Positions 35,929 to 46,354 of a stretch of DNA of 64,000 nucleotides are shown piece by piece. Made by a program: the position numbers and the translations under genes. Source of the DNA: Rutidosis leptorrhynchoides (Eukaryota > Streptophyta > Magnoliopsida > Asterales > Asteraceae); NCBI RefSeq assembly GCF_046630445.1, contig NC_092339.1:313037501-313101500 (forward strand). Direction: 5' to 3'. Numbering within the stretch: the stretch's first letter is position 1; each line of letters begins with the position of its first letter. Under the pieces are notes generated by a model, which worked only from the letters and a program-made list of their open reading frames with translations, had not been told where the DNA came from and did no database searches.

Positions 35929-38900
35929 TGTAACGACCCGTCCTAATCCTCCTGGACGTAGTCATCAACATTTGGTCCCATTGCGATGATCGACTCCAAG
36001 TAATGTCCTTAAAATGAGCAAATGCACAGCGGAAGACTTAATTCGTACCTGAGAATAACATGCTTTAAAATGTCAACATAAAGTTGGTGAGATATATAGG
36101 TTTAATGCTAGCAGCGTTATAACTATGGACCACAAGATTTCAGGTTTATACATAATACACTCCTCGTGTATGGAAAAGACGTTGAGCACTTGGTAACCAT
36201 ACTTAACATTTAAATCACAGCAGCATACTCTTAAATAAACCCTACACTGTACCAAGTGTAGTAACGAAACGAAGTACTGTGCAACCGTTTAAAACTGGTC
36301 GTCCAGCCCGGTTGGGGTTGTCAGGCCCGATAGATCTATCAACAGGATTCGCGTTTACGCTCCTCACGTAAATATTAGCTACCAAGTATAAAGAGATATG
36401 CCATGGTACAACTCAACGTAGAATTTATATTTTTGATCACTTGCGTCCATAACGTAAATCATTTATAAAAAACAGCGCATGTATTCTCAGCCCAAAATAT
36501 TTAGAGTTAAAAGGGAACTATATACTCACCTAATGTATTTTGTAGTAAAAATACATATAACATCACTGAACAAGTGTAGGGTTGGCCTCGGATTCACGAA
36601 CCTTCTAAAGCTTTTCTAAAAAAAATAAGTGGCTCCGAACGAACTCGAACCTAAGACCTTTCGGTTTCCTATCACACCTCTAACCATTGAATCGTCCATT
36701 ACATTATTGTAACAACTCTTACGTCTAATCATTTAACCCCCGTAAGCTTATCATAATCATATTCGTTTCATATAATTGTCGTCAGTATCATGATCCTCTC
36801 ATCATTTTTGCTTTATAACGGTCTCATCATCATAATAATAAGAATACTAAGATTGTGGGCTAGTGCAATATATCCATATATATTTTGAGACCCAATATAA
36901 AACCCATTTATCAATTAGGAGACTCATGAGGGATTGAGTTCCATTTTTCAGTTTGTGTTCGTTTGGAAATAAAAGAAACCGAATTGGACTTCTTAACTCG
37001 GCACCTTCTTGAAACAGAAATGCGGACCCACGTGGAAATTTGAGGATGCGGTTTTGTTGGTCATATTGGAACGGTTTTAAAAATATATAATGCATTGGAT
37101 ACTTTCACTTGGATACCCATATCTATGTTACACCCTTTTTATTTTTCAAACCAATAAAAATAGGACATCATCATCCTTTTGATGTCACCTTGTCCCCTTG
37201 ATTGGAATATGCTCATAATTTATAAAAACCATCTTACCATACTAGATACAGAATTTCTCGTATACCTTTAATACTTGTTTTATATTATTGTGGTGGTTTT
37301 TGGGTGGGTTTGCATAGAAACAGAAGTTAACGTAGCAGCAATCAAGGATGGGTGTTTGTGGCGGTTTGATCAAATAACAGGAACAAATAAAATATATATG
37401 TGGTGGTAGCATTATTTGAAATGGTGTGGCGGTTTTGGTGGTTTGTGCCGATGGTTGAATATGGTAGTGAGGTTCAAAGAAGGTGATGATGGAGAAGAGT
37501 GATCAAGGTGATGTTGGTGTGTGGTTGCAGCAAGGGTTTGTTAGGCTGAGGTGGTTCAACGGTTTGAAGTGGGTGGTTCTGTTGGTGGTGTATGGTGTCG
37601 GTTTTGGAAGGCTGGAAAACAGTAATAAGGTGTAAAAATTCTCGAACAAGAAAATAAGGCGGAAACACTGTAGTTGTCTTCATGAATATAGCCAAGTGTG
37701 ATGGAGATCGAACCCATATAACTGAAGTAAAGGAGTCGAGAAACAAGAACAGAAGTGGGTTGCGGGTTTGGTTCGTAATAGATACAAGAAGAAAATAAAA
37801 CAAACAAAGGTTTCTAGTTTCCTGTTCTTGACCTTCGAAACAGAAACAGATTACATAAGGGCATCAATAGTAACTTCGTAGTAGCAGCAAGTACAAGCTC
37901 GAACCATAAATGTTTCAATTTTTGATGGTTGGAAGTTGAGAAGGAGAAAGAAAAGTATATAAGGAGATATAAAGGTGACGGGTTATGGTTGTCTCCAAAG
38001 GTGATAGTGGGTTGATCGAACTAGAATAGGAACCGTAATTAGATGATGGTGACAAGTGATTGATGTTTGATGATGGTTTGAAGATGGTGAAGACTGCAAC
38101 AGTAGGTTTCGTGTGGTTTAGTTAGTGGGTGTTATTCTTAATGTGTGTAGGAAAACAGAAAATAAAAGTGGTGAAAGGTGACGGTTCCAGTTGAAGAGGG
38201 TAGTTGTGGCGATGGGATTGTTGGTCGTGGAGGGTGGATAGTGGTGAAGGATGCCGGTTTTAAAGGTGAGCCGATTGTGGTGGCTCGAGTAGACGAAGGA
38301 TTTTGGTGATGAAGAAGATAACTCACGGTTGTTGCTTGGTTGGAAAAAAAAAGATGATATGGAAATATGGTTTCAATTATGCCTAAATATCTCTATATGA
38401 TATATGTATATATAACATATGTGTAAACCCATAAACATTAATAATGTTAATTGACACTATACATTCACGGATATGATTAATAACAGAAATAATATTATAA
38501 TCAAATCACTATTTCAATTTGCAATTTGAAAGAAACGTATAACAACTTTTGATCCTTCTATTCATTCACGGACGAAATAATAATTTAATAATAATATAAT
38601 AATAATAATTACTAAAATGCAAAGGAATTCAATCACTCAATCAAGCACAGATCTTAAATTGGATAGCCAATAGTTACAGTTTAGTCGACATAAATTCGAA
38701 TTAAACTTTTCTAAATAATAATCGAAACGTCCAACGAGTAATACAATTATATTTGATATACTCTCTTTCTCTATATATATAGATTTATAACAATTTAATT
38801 ATATCGTATATTATTATTTTAAGTTATTATATATACACATATATCTATTTACAAATAGTGGTTCGTGAATCGTCAGGAATAGTCAAAGGTCAATTGAATA

Positions 38901-39013
38901 TATGGATATCGTTTCAAAATTTTCTAGACTCAGAATTGCCGATCTTGCTTATCGTGTCTGAAACATATAGAGATTAGGGTTTAAATTTGGTCGGAAATTT
39001 CCGGGTCGTTACA
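35929..39013 (-). repeat. 5' LTR of the nested element
   Basis: Pairs with 28998-32078. Differences are scattered substitutions and a few short indels near runs. It ends gggtcgttaca, directly followed by the caaag duplication and the resumed gag frame. Confidence 0.94.
36618..36699 (-). other. tRNA-like Pol III unit inside the LTR, copy 2
   Basis: This is the same A-box, B-box and T8 arrangement as at 29687-29768. The B box is at 36651-36641. One C-to-T change lies upstream of the A box. The promoter-like boxes are identical in both LTRs. Confidence 0.5.
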
Positions 39014-39190
39014 CAAAGGTTTGCAGGCAGTGAATTCTTTGTAGGTGCATCCTACACGATTTCCTGTACTGCCAGATCCAAGGTTATTGTTGGTATGTAG
39101 CGCAGCCTGTACTGCGGCTATGTTTGAAGCTAGAAAAGTACGGAATTCCTCTTCATTCATATTCACGGTGTGTCGAGTAGTCGGTGCCAT
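39014..39190 (-). CDS. Chromovirus gag, N-terminal part (cut by the nested element)
   Basis: This holds the first 59 codons of gag, from an ATG at 39190 in good context (GGAAATGGC), starting MAPTTRHTVNMNEEEF and ending in FTACKPL at the caaag duplication. The frame continues in phase with the polyprotein at 28997 once the insertion and one TSD copy are ignored, so gag was intact before the insertion. As it stands the copy cannot make a complete gag-pol, because about 10 kb separates the parts. Confidence 0.88.
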
Positions 39191-39531
39191 TTCCTTCAAA
39201 ATAGTCAAATGGAACAAGTTAATCATACAGAATATTAAGAGTAGTTAATAGTATTTCGTAGCATAATATGAACTCATTTATAAAAGCTTTTTCTTCATAT
39301 TAGCATTTTATAAGTTTAAATTCGGGTAGTACCTACCCGTTAAGTTCATACTTAGTAGCTAATATACAATTCAACCACTACAATTCTATATGAAAAACTG
39401 ATTGTAATAATATTTCGCGTTCACACTTTTATACAATATTTTACAAACTTACAATATCGCTTATTTTACATAAAGCATGAAATATAGCACACAATAACTT
39501 TGATACAAGATAGTTGTGAAGATAATTCTAG
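39191..39531 (-). other. Spacer between the F-box-like ORF and gag, with a PPT-like copy
   Basis: There is no coding content. At 39325-39344 the plus strand reads gggtagtacctacccgttaa. This matches the true PPT at 24563-24577 almost exactly and forms a short inverted repeat (gggtag/ctaccc). Confidence 0.7.
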
Positions 39532-40173
39532 CTAGTACACAAGTCGTTCAGCAAAGGCAATAAAGACACGTAATTCATACGTCCAGAAACAAGTCATGCA
39601 TTCTGGTTTTACTAGGACTACTTCCCATCCTTGGTCTTGTGGAACATAACCGTTATGGCCGTTGATAAGACAGCGTGTTGTAACGTCATCAAAGGGACGA
39701 GGGTTACGTAATGTCCAACAGTCCCGTAATAATCTAAAAACCTCATTTCTTACCCCAATTACCGACTCCGTCACTTGTGGAAATATTTTGTTTAATAGTT
39801 GTAGCCCGATGTTCTTGTTCTCACTTTGGTGAGAAGCGAACATTACTAATCCGTAAGCATAACATGCTTCTTTATGTTGCATGTTAGCCGCTTTTTCTAA
39901 ATCACGAAGTCCAATATTCGGATATATTGAGTCAAAATAATTTCTTAACCCGTTGCGTAAAATAGCATTTGGGTTCCCCGCAATATATGCGTCAAAGTAA
40001 ACACATCGTAACTTATGGGTTTCCCAATGTGATATCCCCCATCTTTCAAACGAAAGTCTCTTATAAACCAAGACATTCTTGGAACGTTCTTCGAATGTCT
40101 TACAAACTGATCTCGCCTTAAATAGTTGTGCCGAGGAATTCTGGCCGACTCTAGACAAGATTTCATCAATCAT
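39532..40173 (-). CDS. F-box-like protein carried by the chromovirus
   Basis: The ORF of 213 codons starts at 40173 and lies between the PBS and gag in the sense direction of the element. The N-terminus MIDEILSRVGQNSSAQLFKA, followed by RSVCKTF, reads as an F-box. The frame stays open upstream without an ATG and adds LPGD just before the Met, as in plant F-box proteins. The rest (FDAYIAGNPNAILRNGLRNYF, ACYAYGLVMFAS and a Cys-containing tail) resembles plant F-box proteins of the At1g67623/At2g35280 type, which lack Kelch or LRR repeats. In hosts, F-box proteins link substrates to SKP1-Cullin1 ubiquitin ligases. No stop or frameshift is seen, so it may be functional. A splice-acceptor-like TTTTACAG lies about 55 nt upstream of the ATG. 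Capture of a host gene is the simplest explanation. Confidence 0.75.
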   Translation of the reverse strand: MIDEILSRVGQNSSAQLFKARSVCKTFEERSKNVLVYKRLSFERWGISHWETHKLRCVYFDAYIAGNPNAILRNGLRNYFDSIYPNIGLRDLEKAANMQHKEACYAYGLVMFASHQSENKNIGLQLLNKIFPQVTESVIGVRNEVFRLLRDCWTLRNPRPFDDVTTRCLINGHNGYVPQDQGWEVVLVKPECMTCFWTYELRVFIAFAERLVY

Positions 40174-40351
40174 GTCTCCGGGTAGGTCTCTTAAAATATT
40201 GGGTTGTCTATCTATTTTGTGTTTTTAAACTGTAAAATAGACAAGAGTTAGATTCATAAAAAAATACTTATTAATACAAGCAATTTTTACATATATCATA
40301 AAGCATAAGAACACTATATTACATATATTACACCACACGAATACAACTATC

Positions 40352-40984
40352 TTATTCCGACTCGCTCGTTTCTTCTTCTTCGGTTTTGGTTCGTTTTGCC
40401 AAGTTTCTAGGGATATATGATGTTCCCCTAATACGAGCCGTCGTTGTCCACATTGGTTTAGAAAAACCTGGTGGTTTAGAGGTTCTCGGGTCATTGTTAC
40501 AACTTAAGGACTTCGGGGGTTGACGATACATATAAAGTTCATCGGGGTTGGAATTAGATTTCTCTATTTTTATGCCCTTTCCCTTATTATTTTCTTTTGC
40601 CTTTTTAAATTCAGTTGGGGTAATTTCTATAACATCATCGGAATTCTCGTCAGAATCCGATTCATCGGAGAATTGGTAATCCTCCCAATATTTTGCTTCC
40701 TTGGCGGAAACACCATTGACCATAATTAACCTTGGTCGGTTGGTTGAGTATTTTCTTTTACTTAACCGTTTTATTATTTCCCCCACCGGTTCTACTTCTT
40801 CATCCAGTTCCGATTCTTCTTCCGGTTCCGATTCTTCTTCCGGTTCCGACTCTTCTTCCGGTTCCGACTCTTCTTCCGGTTCCTCTTCGGGAACTTGTGA
40901 ATCAGTCCACGAATCATTCCAATTTACATTTGACTCTTCATTATTATTAGGTGAGTCAATGGGACTTGTTCTAGAGGTAGACAT
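40352..40984 (-). CDS. Acidic repeat protein, first ORF after the PBS
   Basis: This 210-codon ORF starts about 200 nt downstream of the PBS in the sense direction. Residues 30-65 are a Glu-rich repeat (six-residue EESEPE units encoded by an 18-bp minisatellite), followed by a basic patch (IIKRLSKRKYS), a second acidic Ser/Asp stretch (DESDSDENSDD), a Lys-rich segment and a Pro/Arg-rich tail that ends acidic again. I recognise no family and see no catalytic motif. Alternating acidic and basic low-complexity suggests a disordered nuclear or chaperone-like protein, but this is only an impression. As first ORF in the leader it would be translated from genomic RNA or a short transcript. Confidence 0.6.
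   Translation of the reverse strand: MSTSRTSPIDSPNNNEESNVNWNDSWTDSQVPEEEPEEESEPEEESEPEEESEPEEESELDEEVEPVGEIIKRLSKRKYSTNRPRLIMVNGVSAKEAKYWEDYQFSDESDSDENSDDVIEITPTEFKKAKENNKGKGIKIEKSNSNPDELYMYRQPPKSLSCNNDPRTSKPPGFSKPMWTTTARIRGTSYIPRNLAKRTKTEEEETSESE
40812..40883. repeat. 18-bp minisatellite in the acidic ORF
   Basis: Four near-perfect copies of gattcttcttccggttcc encode EESEPE on the minus strand. The third and fourth copies share a single T-to-C change. Unit number may vary between element copies. Confidence 0.9.
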
Positions 40985-41179
40985 CTATCACATAATATCA
41001 AACGCGTTAAGAGATTAATATATCACATAATATTCACATGTTAAAAATATATAGTTTCCAACAAAATTTGTTAAGCAATCATTTTTCAAGTAAACACGGT
41101 CGAAGTCCAGACTTACTAATGCATCCTAACAAACTTGATAAGACACACTAATGCAAAATTCTGGTTCTCTAAGACCAAC

Positions 41180-41191
41180 GCTCTGATACCA
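41180..41191 (-). other. Primer-binding site of the chromovirus
   Basis: gctctgatacca is the complement of the TGGTATCAGAGC initiator-Met PBS, with a two-base spacer (ac) to the LTR at 41194. Confidence 0.93.
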
Positions 41192-41193
41192 AC

Positions 41194-44100
41194 TGAAATG
41201 TCCCGTTCTTATTGATTAAAAACGTTCCATATTAATTGATTTCGTTGCGAGGTTTTGACCTCTATATGAGACATTTTTCAAAGACTGCATTCATTTTTAA
41301 AACAAACCATAACCTTTATTTCATAGATAAAGGTTTTAAAAAGCTTTACGTAGATTATCAAATAATGATAATCTAAAATATCCTGTTTACACACGACCAT
41401 TACATAATGGTTTACAATACAAATATGTTACAACAAAATAAGTTTCTTGAATGCAGTTTTTACACAATATCATACAAGCATGGACTCCAAATCTCGTCCT
41501 TATTTAAGTATGCGACAGCGGAAGCTCTTAATAATCACCTGAGAATAAACATGCTTTAAACGTCAACAAAAATGTTGGTGAGTTATAGGTTTAACCTATA
41601 TATATCAAATCGTAACAATAGACCACAAGATTTCATATTTCAATACACATTCCATACATAGAGATAAAAATCATTCATATGGTGAACACCTGGTAACCGA
41701 CATTAACAAGATGCATATATAAGAATATCCCCATCATTCCGGGACACCCTTCGGATATGATATAAATTTCGAAGTACTAAAGCATCCGGTACTTTGGATG
41801 GGATTTGTTAGGCCCAATAGATCTATCTTTAGGATTCGCGTCAATTAGGGTGTCTGTTCCCTAATTCTTAGATTACCAGACTTAATAAAAAGGGGCATAT
41901 TCGATTTCGATAATTCAACCATAGAATGTAGTTTCACGTACTTGTGTCTATTTTGTAAATCATTTATAAAACCTGCATGTATTCTCATCCCAAAAATATT
42001 AGATTTTAAAAGTGGGACTATAACTCACTTTCACAGATTTTTACTTCGTCGGGAAGTAAGACTTGGCCACTGGTTGATTCACGAACCTATAACAATATAT
42101 ACATATATATCAAAGTATGTTCAAAATATATTTACAACACTTTTAATATATTTTGATGTTTTAAGTTTATTAAGTCAGCTGTCCTCGTTAGTAACCTACA
42201 ACTAGTTGTCCACAGTTAGATGTACAGAAATAAATCGATAAATATTATCTTGAATCAATCCACGACCCAGTGTATACGTATCTCAGTATTGATCACAACT
42301 CAAACTATATATATTTTGGAATCAACCTCAACCCTGTATAGCTAACTCCAACATTCACATATAGAGTGTCTATGGTTGTTCCGAAATATATATAGATGTG
42401 TCGACATGATAGGTCGAAACATTGTATACGTGTCTATGGTATCTCAAGATTACATAATATACAATACAAGTTGATTAAGTTATGGTTGGAATAGATTTGT
42501 TACCAATTTTCACGTAGCTAAAATGAGAAAAATTATCCAATCTTGTTTTACCCATAACTTCTTCATTTTAAATCCGTTTTGAGTGAATCAAATTGCTATG
42601 GTTTCATATTGAACTCTATTTTATGAATATAAACAGAAAAAGTATAGGTTTATAGTCGGAAAAATAAGTTACAAGTCGTTTTTGTAAAGGTAGTCATTTC
42701 AGTCGAAAGAACGACGTCTAGATGACCATTTTAGAAAACATACTTCCACTTTGAGTTTAACCATAATTTTTGGATATAGTTTCATGTTCATAATAAAAAT
42801 CATTTTCTCAGAATAACAGCTTTTAAATCAAAGTTTATCATAGTTTTTAATTAACTAACCCAAAACAGCCCGCGGTGTTACTACGACGGCGTAAATCCGG
42901 TTTTACGGTGTTTTTCGTGTTTCCAGGTTTTAAATCATTAAGTTAGCATATCATATAGATATAGAACATGTGTTTAGTTGATTTTAAAAGTCAAGTTAGA
43001 AGGATTAACTTTTGTTTGCGAACAAGTTTAGAATTAACTAAACTATGTTCTAGTGATTACAAGTTTAAACCTTCGAATAAGATAGCTTTATATGTATGAA
43101 TCGAATGATGTTATGAACATCATTACTACCTTAAGTTCCTTGGATAAACCTACTGGAAAAGAGAAAAATGGATCTAGCTTCAACGGATCCTTGGATGGCT
43201 CGAAGTTCTTGAAGCAGAATCATGACACGAAAACAAGTTCAAGTAAGATCATCACTTGAAATAAGATTGTTATAGTTATAGAAATTGAACCAAAGTTTGA
43301 ATATGATTATTACCTTGTATTAGAATGATAACCTACTGTAAGAAACAAAGATTTCTTGAGGTTGGATGATCACCTTACAAGATTGGAAGTGAGCTAGCAA
43401 ACTTGAAAGTATTCTTGATTTTATGTAACTAGAACTTGTAAAATATATGAAGAACACTTAGAACTTGAAGATAGAACTTGAGAGAGATTAATTAGATGAA
43501 GAAAATTGAAGAATGAAAGTGTTTGTAGGTGTTTTTGGTCGTTGGTGTATGGATTAGATATAAAGGATATGTAATTTTGTTTTCATGTAAATAAGTCATG
43601 AATGATTACTCATATTTTTGTAATTTTATGAGATATTTCATGCTAGTTGCCAAATGATGGTTCTCACATGTGTTAGGTGACTCACATGGGCTGCTAAGAG
43701 CTGATCATTGGAGTGTATATACCAATAGTACATACATCTAAAAGCTGTGTATTGTACGAGTACGAATACGGGTGCATACGAGTAGAATTGTTGATGAAAC
43801 TGAACGAGGATGTAATTGTAAGCATTTTTGTTAAGTAGAAGTATTTTGATAAGTGTATTGAAGTCTTTCAAAAGTGTATAAATACATATTAAAACACTAC
43901 ATGTATATACATTTTAACTGAGTCGTTAAGTCATCGTTAGTCGTTACATGTAAGTGTTGTTTTGAAACCTTTAGGTTAACGATCTTGTTAAATGTTGTTA
44001 ACCCAATATTTATAATATCAAATGAGATTTTAAATTATTATATTATCATGATATTATCATGTATGAATATCTCTTAATATGATATATATCCATTAAATGT

Positions 44101-44226
44101 CTTTACAACGATAATCGTTACATATATGTCTCGTTTAAAAAATCATTAAGTTAGTAGTCTTGTTTTTACATATGTAGTTCATTGTTAATATACTTAATGA
44201 TATGTTTACTTATCATAGTATCATGT

Positions 44227-44309
<83 letters not shown>

Positions 44310-44512
44310 ATATATATGTCATCATATAGTTTTTACAAGTTTTAACGTTTGTGAATCACCGGTCAACTTGGGTGGTCAATTGTCTATATGAAACATATTT
44401 CAATTAATCAAGTCTTAACAAGTTTGATTGCTTAACATGTTGGAAACATTTAATCATGTAAATATCAATCTCAATTAATATATATAAACATGGAAAAGTT
44501 CGGGTCACTACA
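41194..44512 (-). repeat. 5' LTR of the chromovirus
   Basis: Pairs with 21306-24562 and is 62 bp longer solely because of the (TA)n tract at 44231-44307. It should carry the promoter for minus-strand transcription. It ends gggtcactaca, followed by the aaggc duplication. Confidence 0.95.
44231..44307. repeat. (TA)n microsatellite in the chromovirus 5' LTR
   Basis: A 77-bp perfect TA run, versus 15 bp at the same place in the 3' LTR (24343-24357). Confidence 0.95.
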
Positions 44513-44732
44513 AAGGCGTGGTCGGGTGCCTTCCTTACCATGCCTCCTGATCCTGATTTGTTTGTAATGTCGCGCCGCGACCCATTCCTCCACGCCGCGA
44601 CCTTTAACTTGGTCTGGTCACTTTTCGCATACAAGAACTTTAACGCACGAACATGTCTCAATTCCTTCATACACCTATCGTACATACGCGATACACCTAT
44701 AAATCATGTACGGGGAAAAACGGGGTGTTACA
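44513..44732 (-). repeat. Old LTR, right piece (its minus-strand start)
   Basis: After the aaggc duplication the old LTR resumes with more CG-rich units (gtcgcgccgcgaccc) and ends acggggtgttaca at 44732. The minus-strand terminus is TGTAACACCCCG. Confidence 0.7.
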
Positions 44733-46354
44733 ATTACTCCACTAATCATTCATATCGGTGACGTTTCGTATGACACTTCGATAAACGTTCGCCGTCAAAA
44801 CAAAATACCTAGGATCGATCCATACGCCTCCTATCAAAATACAAATAACAAAGAACTCGTACCACCACCGGGTAATCAAAAGGAGACGCCGTAGATATAA
44901 CAAATACACCGCTACGGTCGATGCCACGTTACCGGTGTCACAATAACGCGCTCATGGGACCTCCATGAATAGGTTACTCTTAGGCACATTTTACGAAAAT
45001 GTTTTAACCGATTTATTAATTATAAATTTCAAATACCATTTAAAGTGATTAATAGTCTTTAAAATATATTTAAGAAGAATTAACGAAATCACTTAAATAT
45101 TTTACGCTTGATCTAATTCTTAAAATGTTCAAACGGACTTAACGGGAGATGTAAAGCCACATGGAATGAGGGACACTCGATATGAATCACCGTACCACTC
45201 GCCACACTCACACATGTTCTTTATCGAAATGTTTACGACATTTTTCGGGGCTGTTTCGAGGCACGGTTTTGACACAATTTCCAAAGACCAAATTATTTTA
45301 ATTTCCTCAATTAACAAATATAATTAGCAACCTCGTTAGTACATCCAAATGAGGAAACATAACACAATCTATAGACTAACAAATATAATGAATTTCCAAA
45401 TAAGTATGTCATACCAATAATTTTTATACACAATTCGAAACAAAGTTTTGAGAGGAAAGATTTACCGAAGCGATCCTAAAACCACCTAGAATATCTGTAC
45501 CTTATGATGAATGACGAAATTCCAAGGACAACAAAATACCACCAAAAGATGCGATCACCGAGCCAAATCTAATGAATACGCATGTATGAGTACAAAACAC
45601 ATTCAAATAGGGAGTATGTAATATCCTTTATTAATAGTATTACCGTATAATTCTTATGTTTTTATTTCTATCCAAATAGTTTCATATTCAAATTTCTAGT
45701 TTTAGTATATTACGTCTTATAAGAATTTAGTGGTCAATATTGATAGTGGCACCAGTGGCGAACCTATGCAGAAAGTAATGGGGTCATGTGACCCCAACGA
45801 AATCAAATATATAATAGGGTGTTGTAAATAATAATACAAGTTCATTGGTAGTTTACTGGTTATGAGACTATTACTTGAATTCCGAGACGAAGGTAAGTCC
45901 TTTGTATGCATCTTTTTTTTTATTATTATTTTCTTAAAATGAGTTATATATTTGATTATCTGATAATGTTTTTCTTTTAACTCTAAAAGCCCATTTGAGT
46001 TACTACTCTAGTCTAACTAATATCAATTGTTCGAGCAATGTTCAATATGAATTAATTACGTAGTACTAAATTTGTGTATCTGACTCATTTTACACATATG
46101 TACTATATAGTTCAGGGTTATTAAATGATAATTTTGGCATTCTCCAATTATCCTTTTGTAACTTGTTTATACTCTAGGGTGGTGTAATGTATAATTATCA
46201 AAATTCTTTCCATCTTGTTTATAATTTTCGATGTACAGAAAGTGAAAACCAGAGTATCATTTTTCCTATTTTAATTCTCCCATTTTGTCATCATTTTGGC
46301 CATTAATCTTATTTTTACTTTTCAAGTGGACATTAAAATAAGTTAGATACATTG
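44733..46354. other. Intergenic sequence with unresolved old repeats
   Basis: I see no gene. The stretch after 44733 may be the interior of the old LTR element. Near 45753-45800 the words cagtggcgaacc and ggggtcatgtgacccc recall the ends of decayed DNA transposons, but no inverted partner or transposase was found. Confidence 0.4.

Larger units (their letters stand above)
28998..39013 (-). mobile_element. Non-autonomous LTR retrotransposon nested in gag
   Basis: Two LTRs (28998-32078 and 35929-39013) are bracketed by a perfect TSD, caaag (28993-28997 and 39014-39018). The orientation is minus, the same as the host element. It has an initiator-Met PBS next to the right LTR and a PPT next to the left LTR, but the 3.85-kb interior lacks any protease, reverse transcriptase or integrase. 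LTR termini and several LTR blocks resemble the host family, so it is probably a diverged relative. By eye the LTRs differ at about 14 sites in 3.08 kb, so it is recent. Confidence 0.94.
21306..44512 (-). mobile_element. Complete chromovirus (Ty3/Gypsy, Tekay-like) with two extra ORFs
   Basis: LTRs at 21306-24562 and 41194-44512 are bracketed by a perfect TSD, aaggc (21301-21305 and 44513-44517). The minus-strand order is 5' LTR, initiator-Met PBS, acidic ORF, F-box-like ORF, gag-pol with a C-terminal chromodomain, PPT and 3' LTR. The gag frame is interrupted by a second element (28998-39013). By eye the LTRs differ at about a dozen sites, nearly all transitions, plus a 62-bp (TA)n length difference, so the insertion is young. 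The LTR is unusually long, about 3.26 kb. Confidence 0.95.

Noticed and set aside
40701..41018. Ser/Gly-rich frame opposite the acidic ORF
   Set aside because: Antisense shadow of the 18-bp minisatellite.
45753..45800. Terminus of a DNA transposon
   Set aside because: Suggestive words only. No inverted partner, TSD or transposase could be found.
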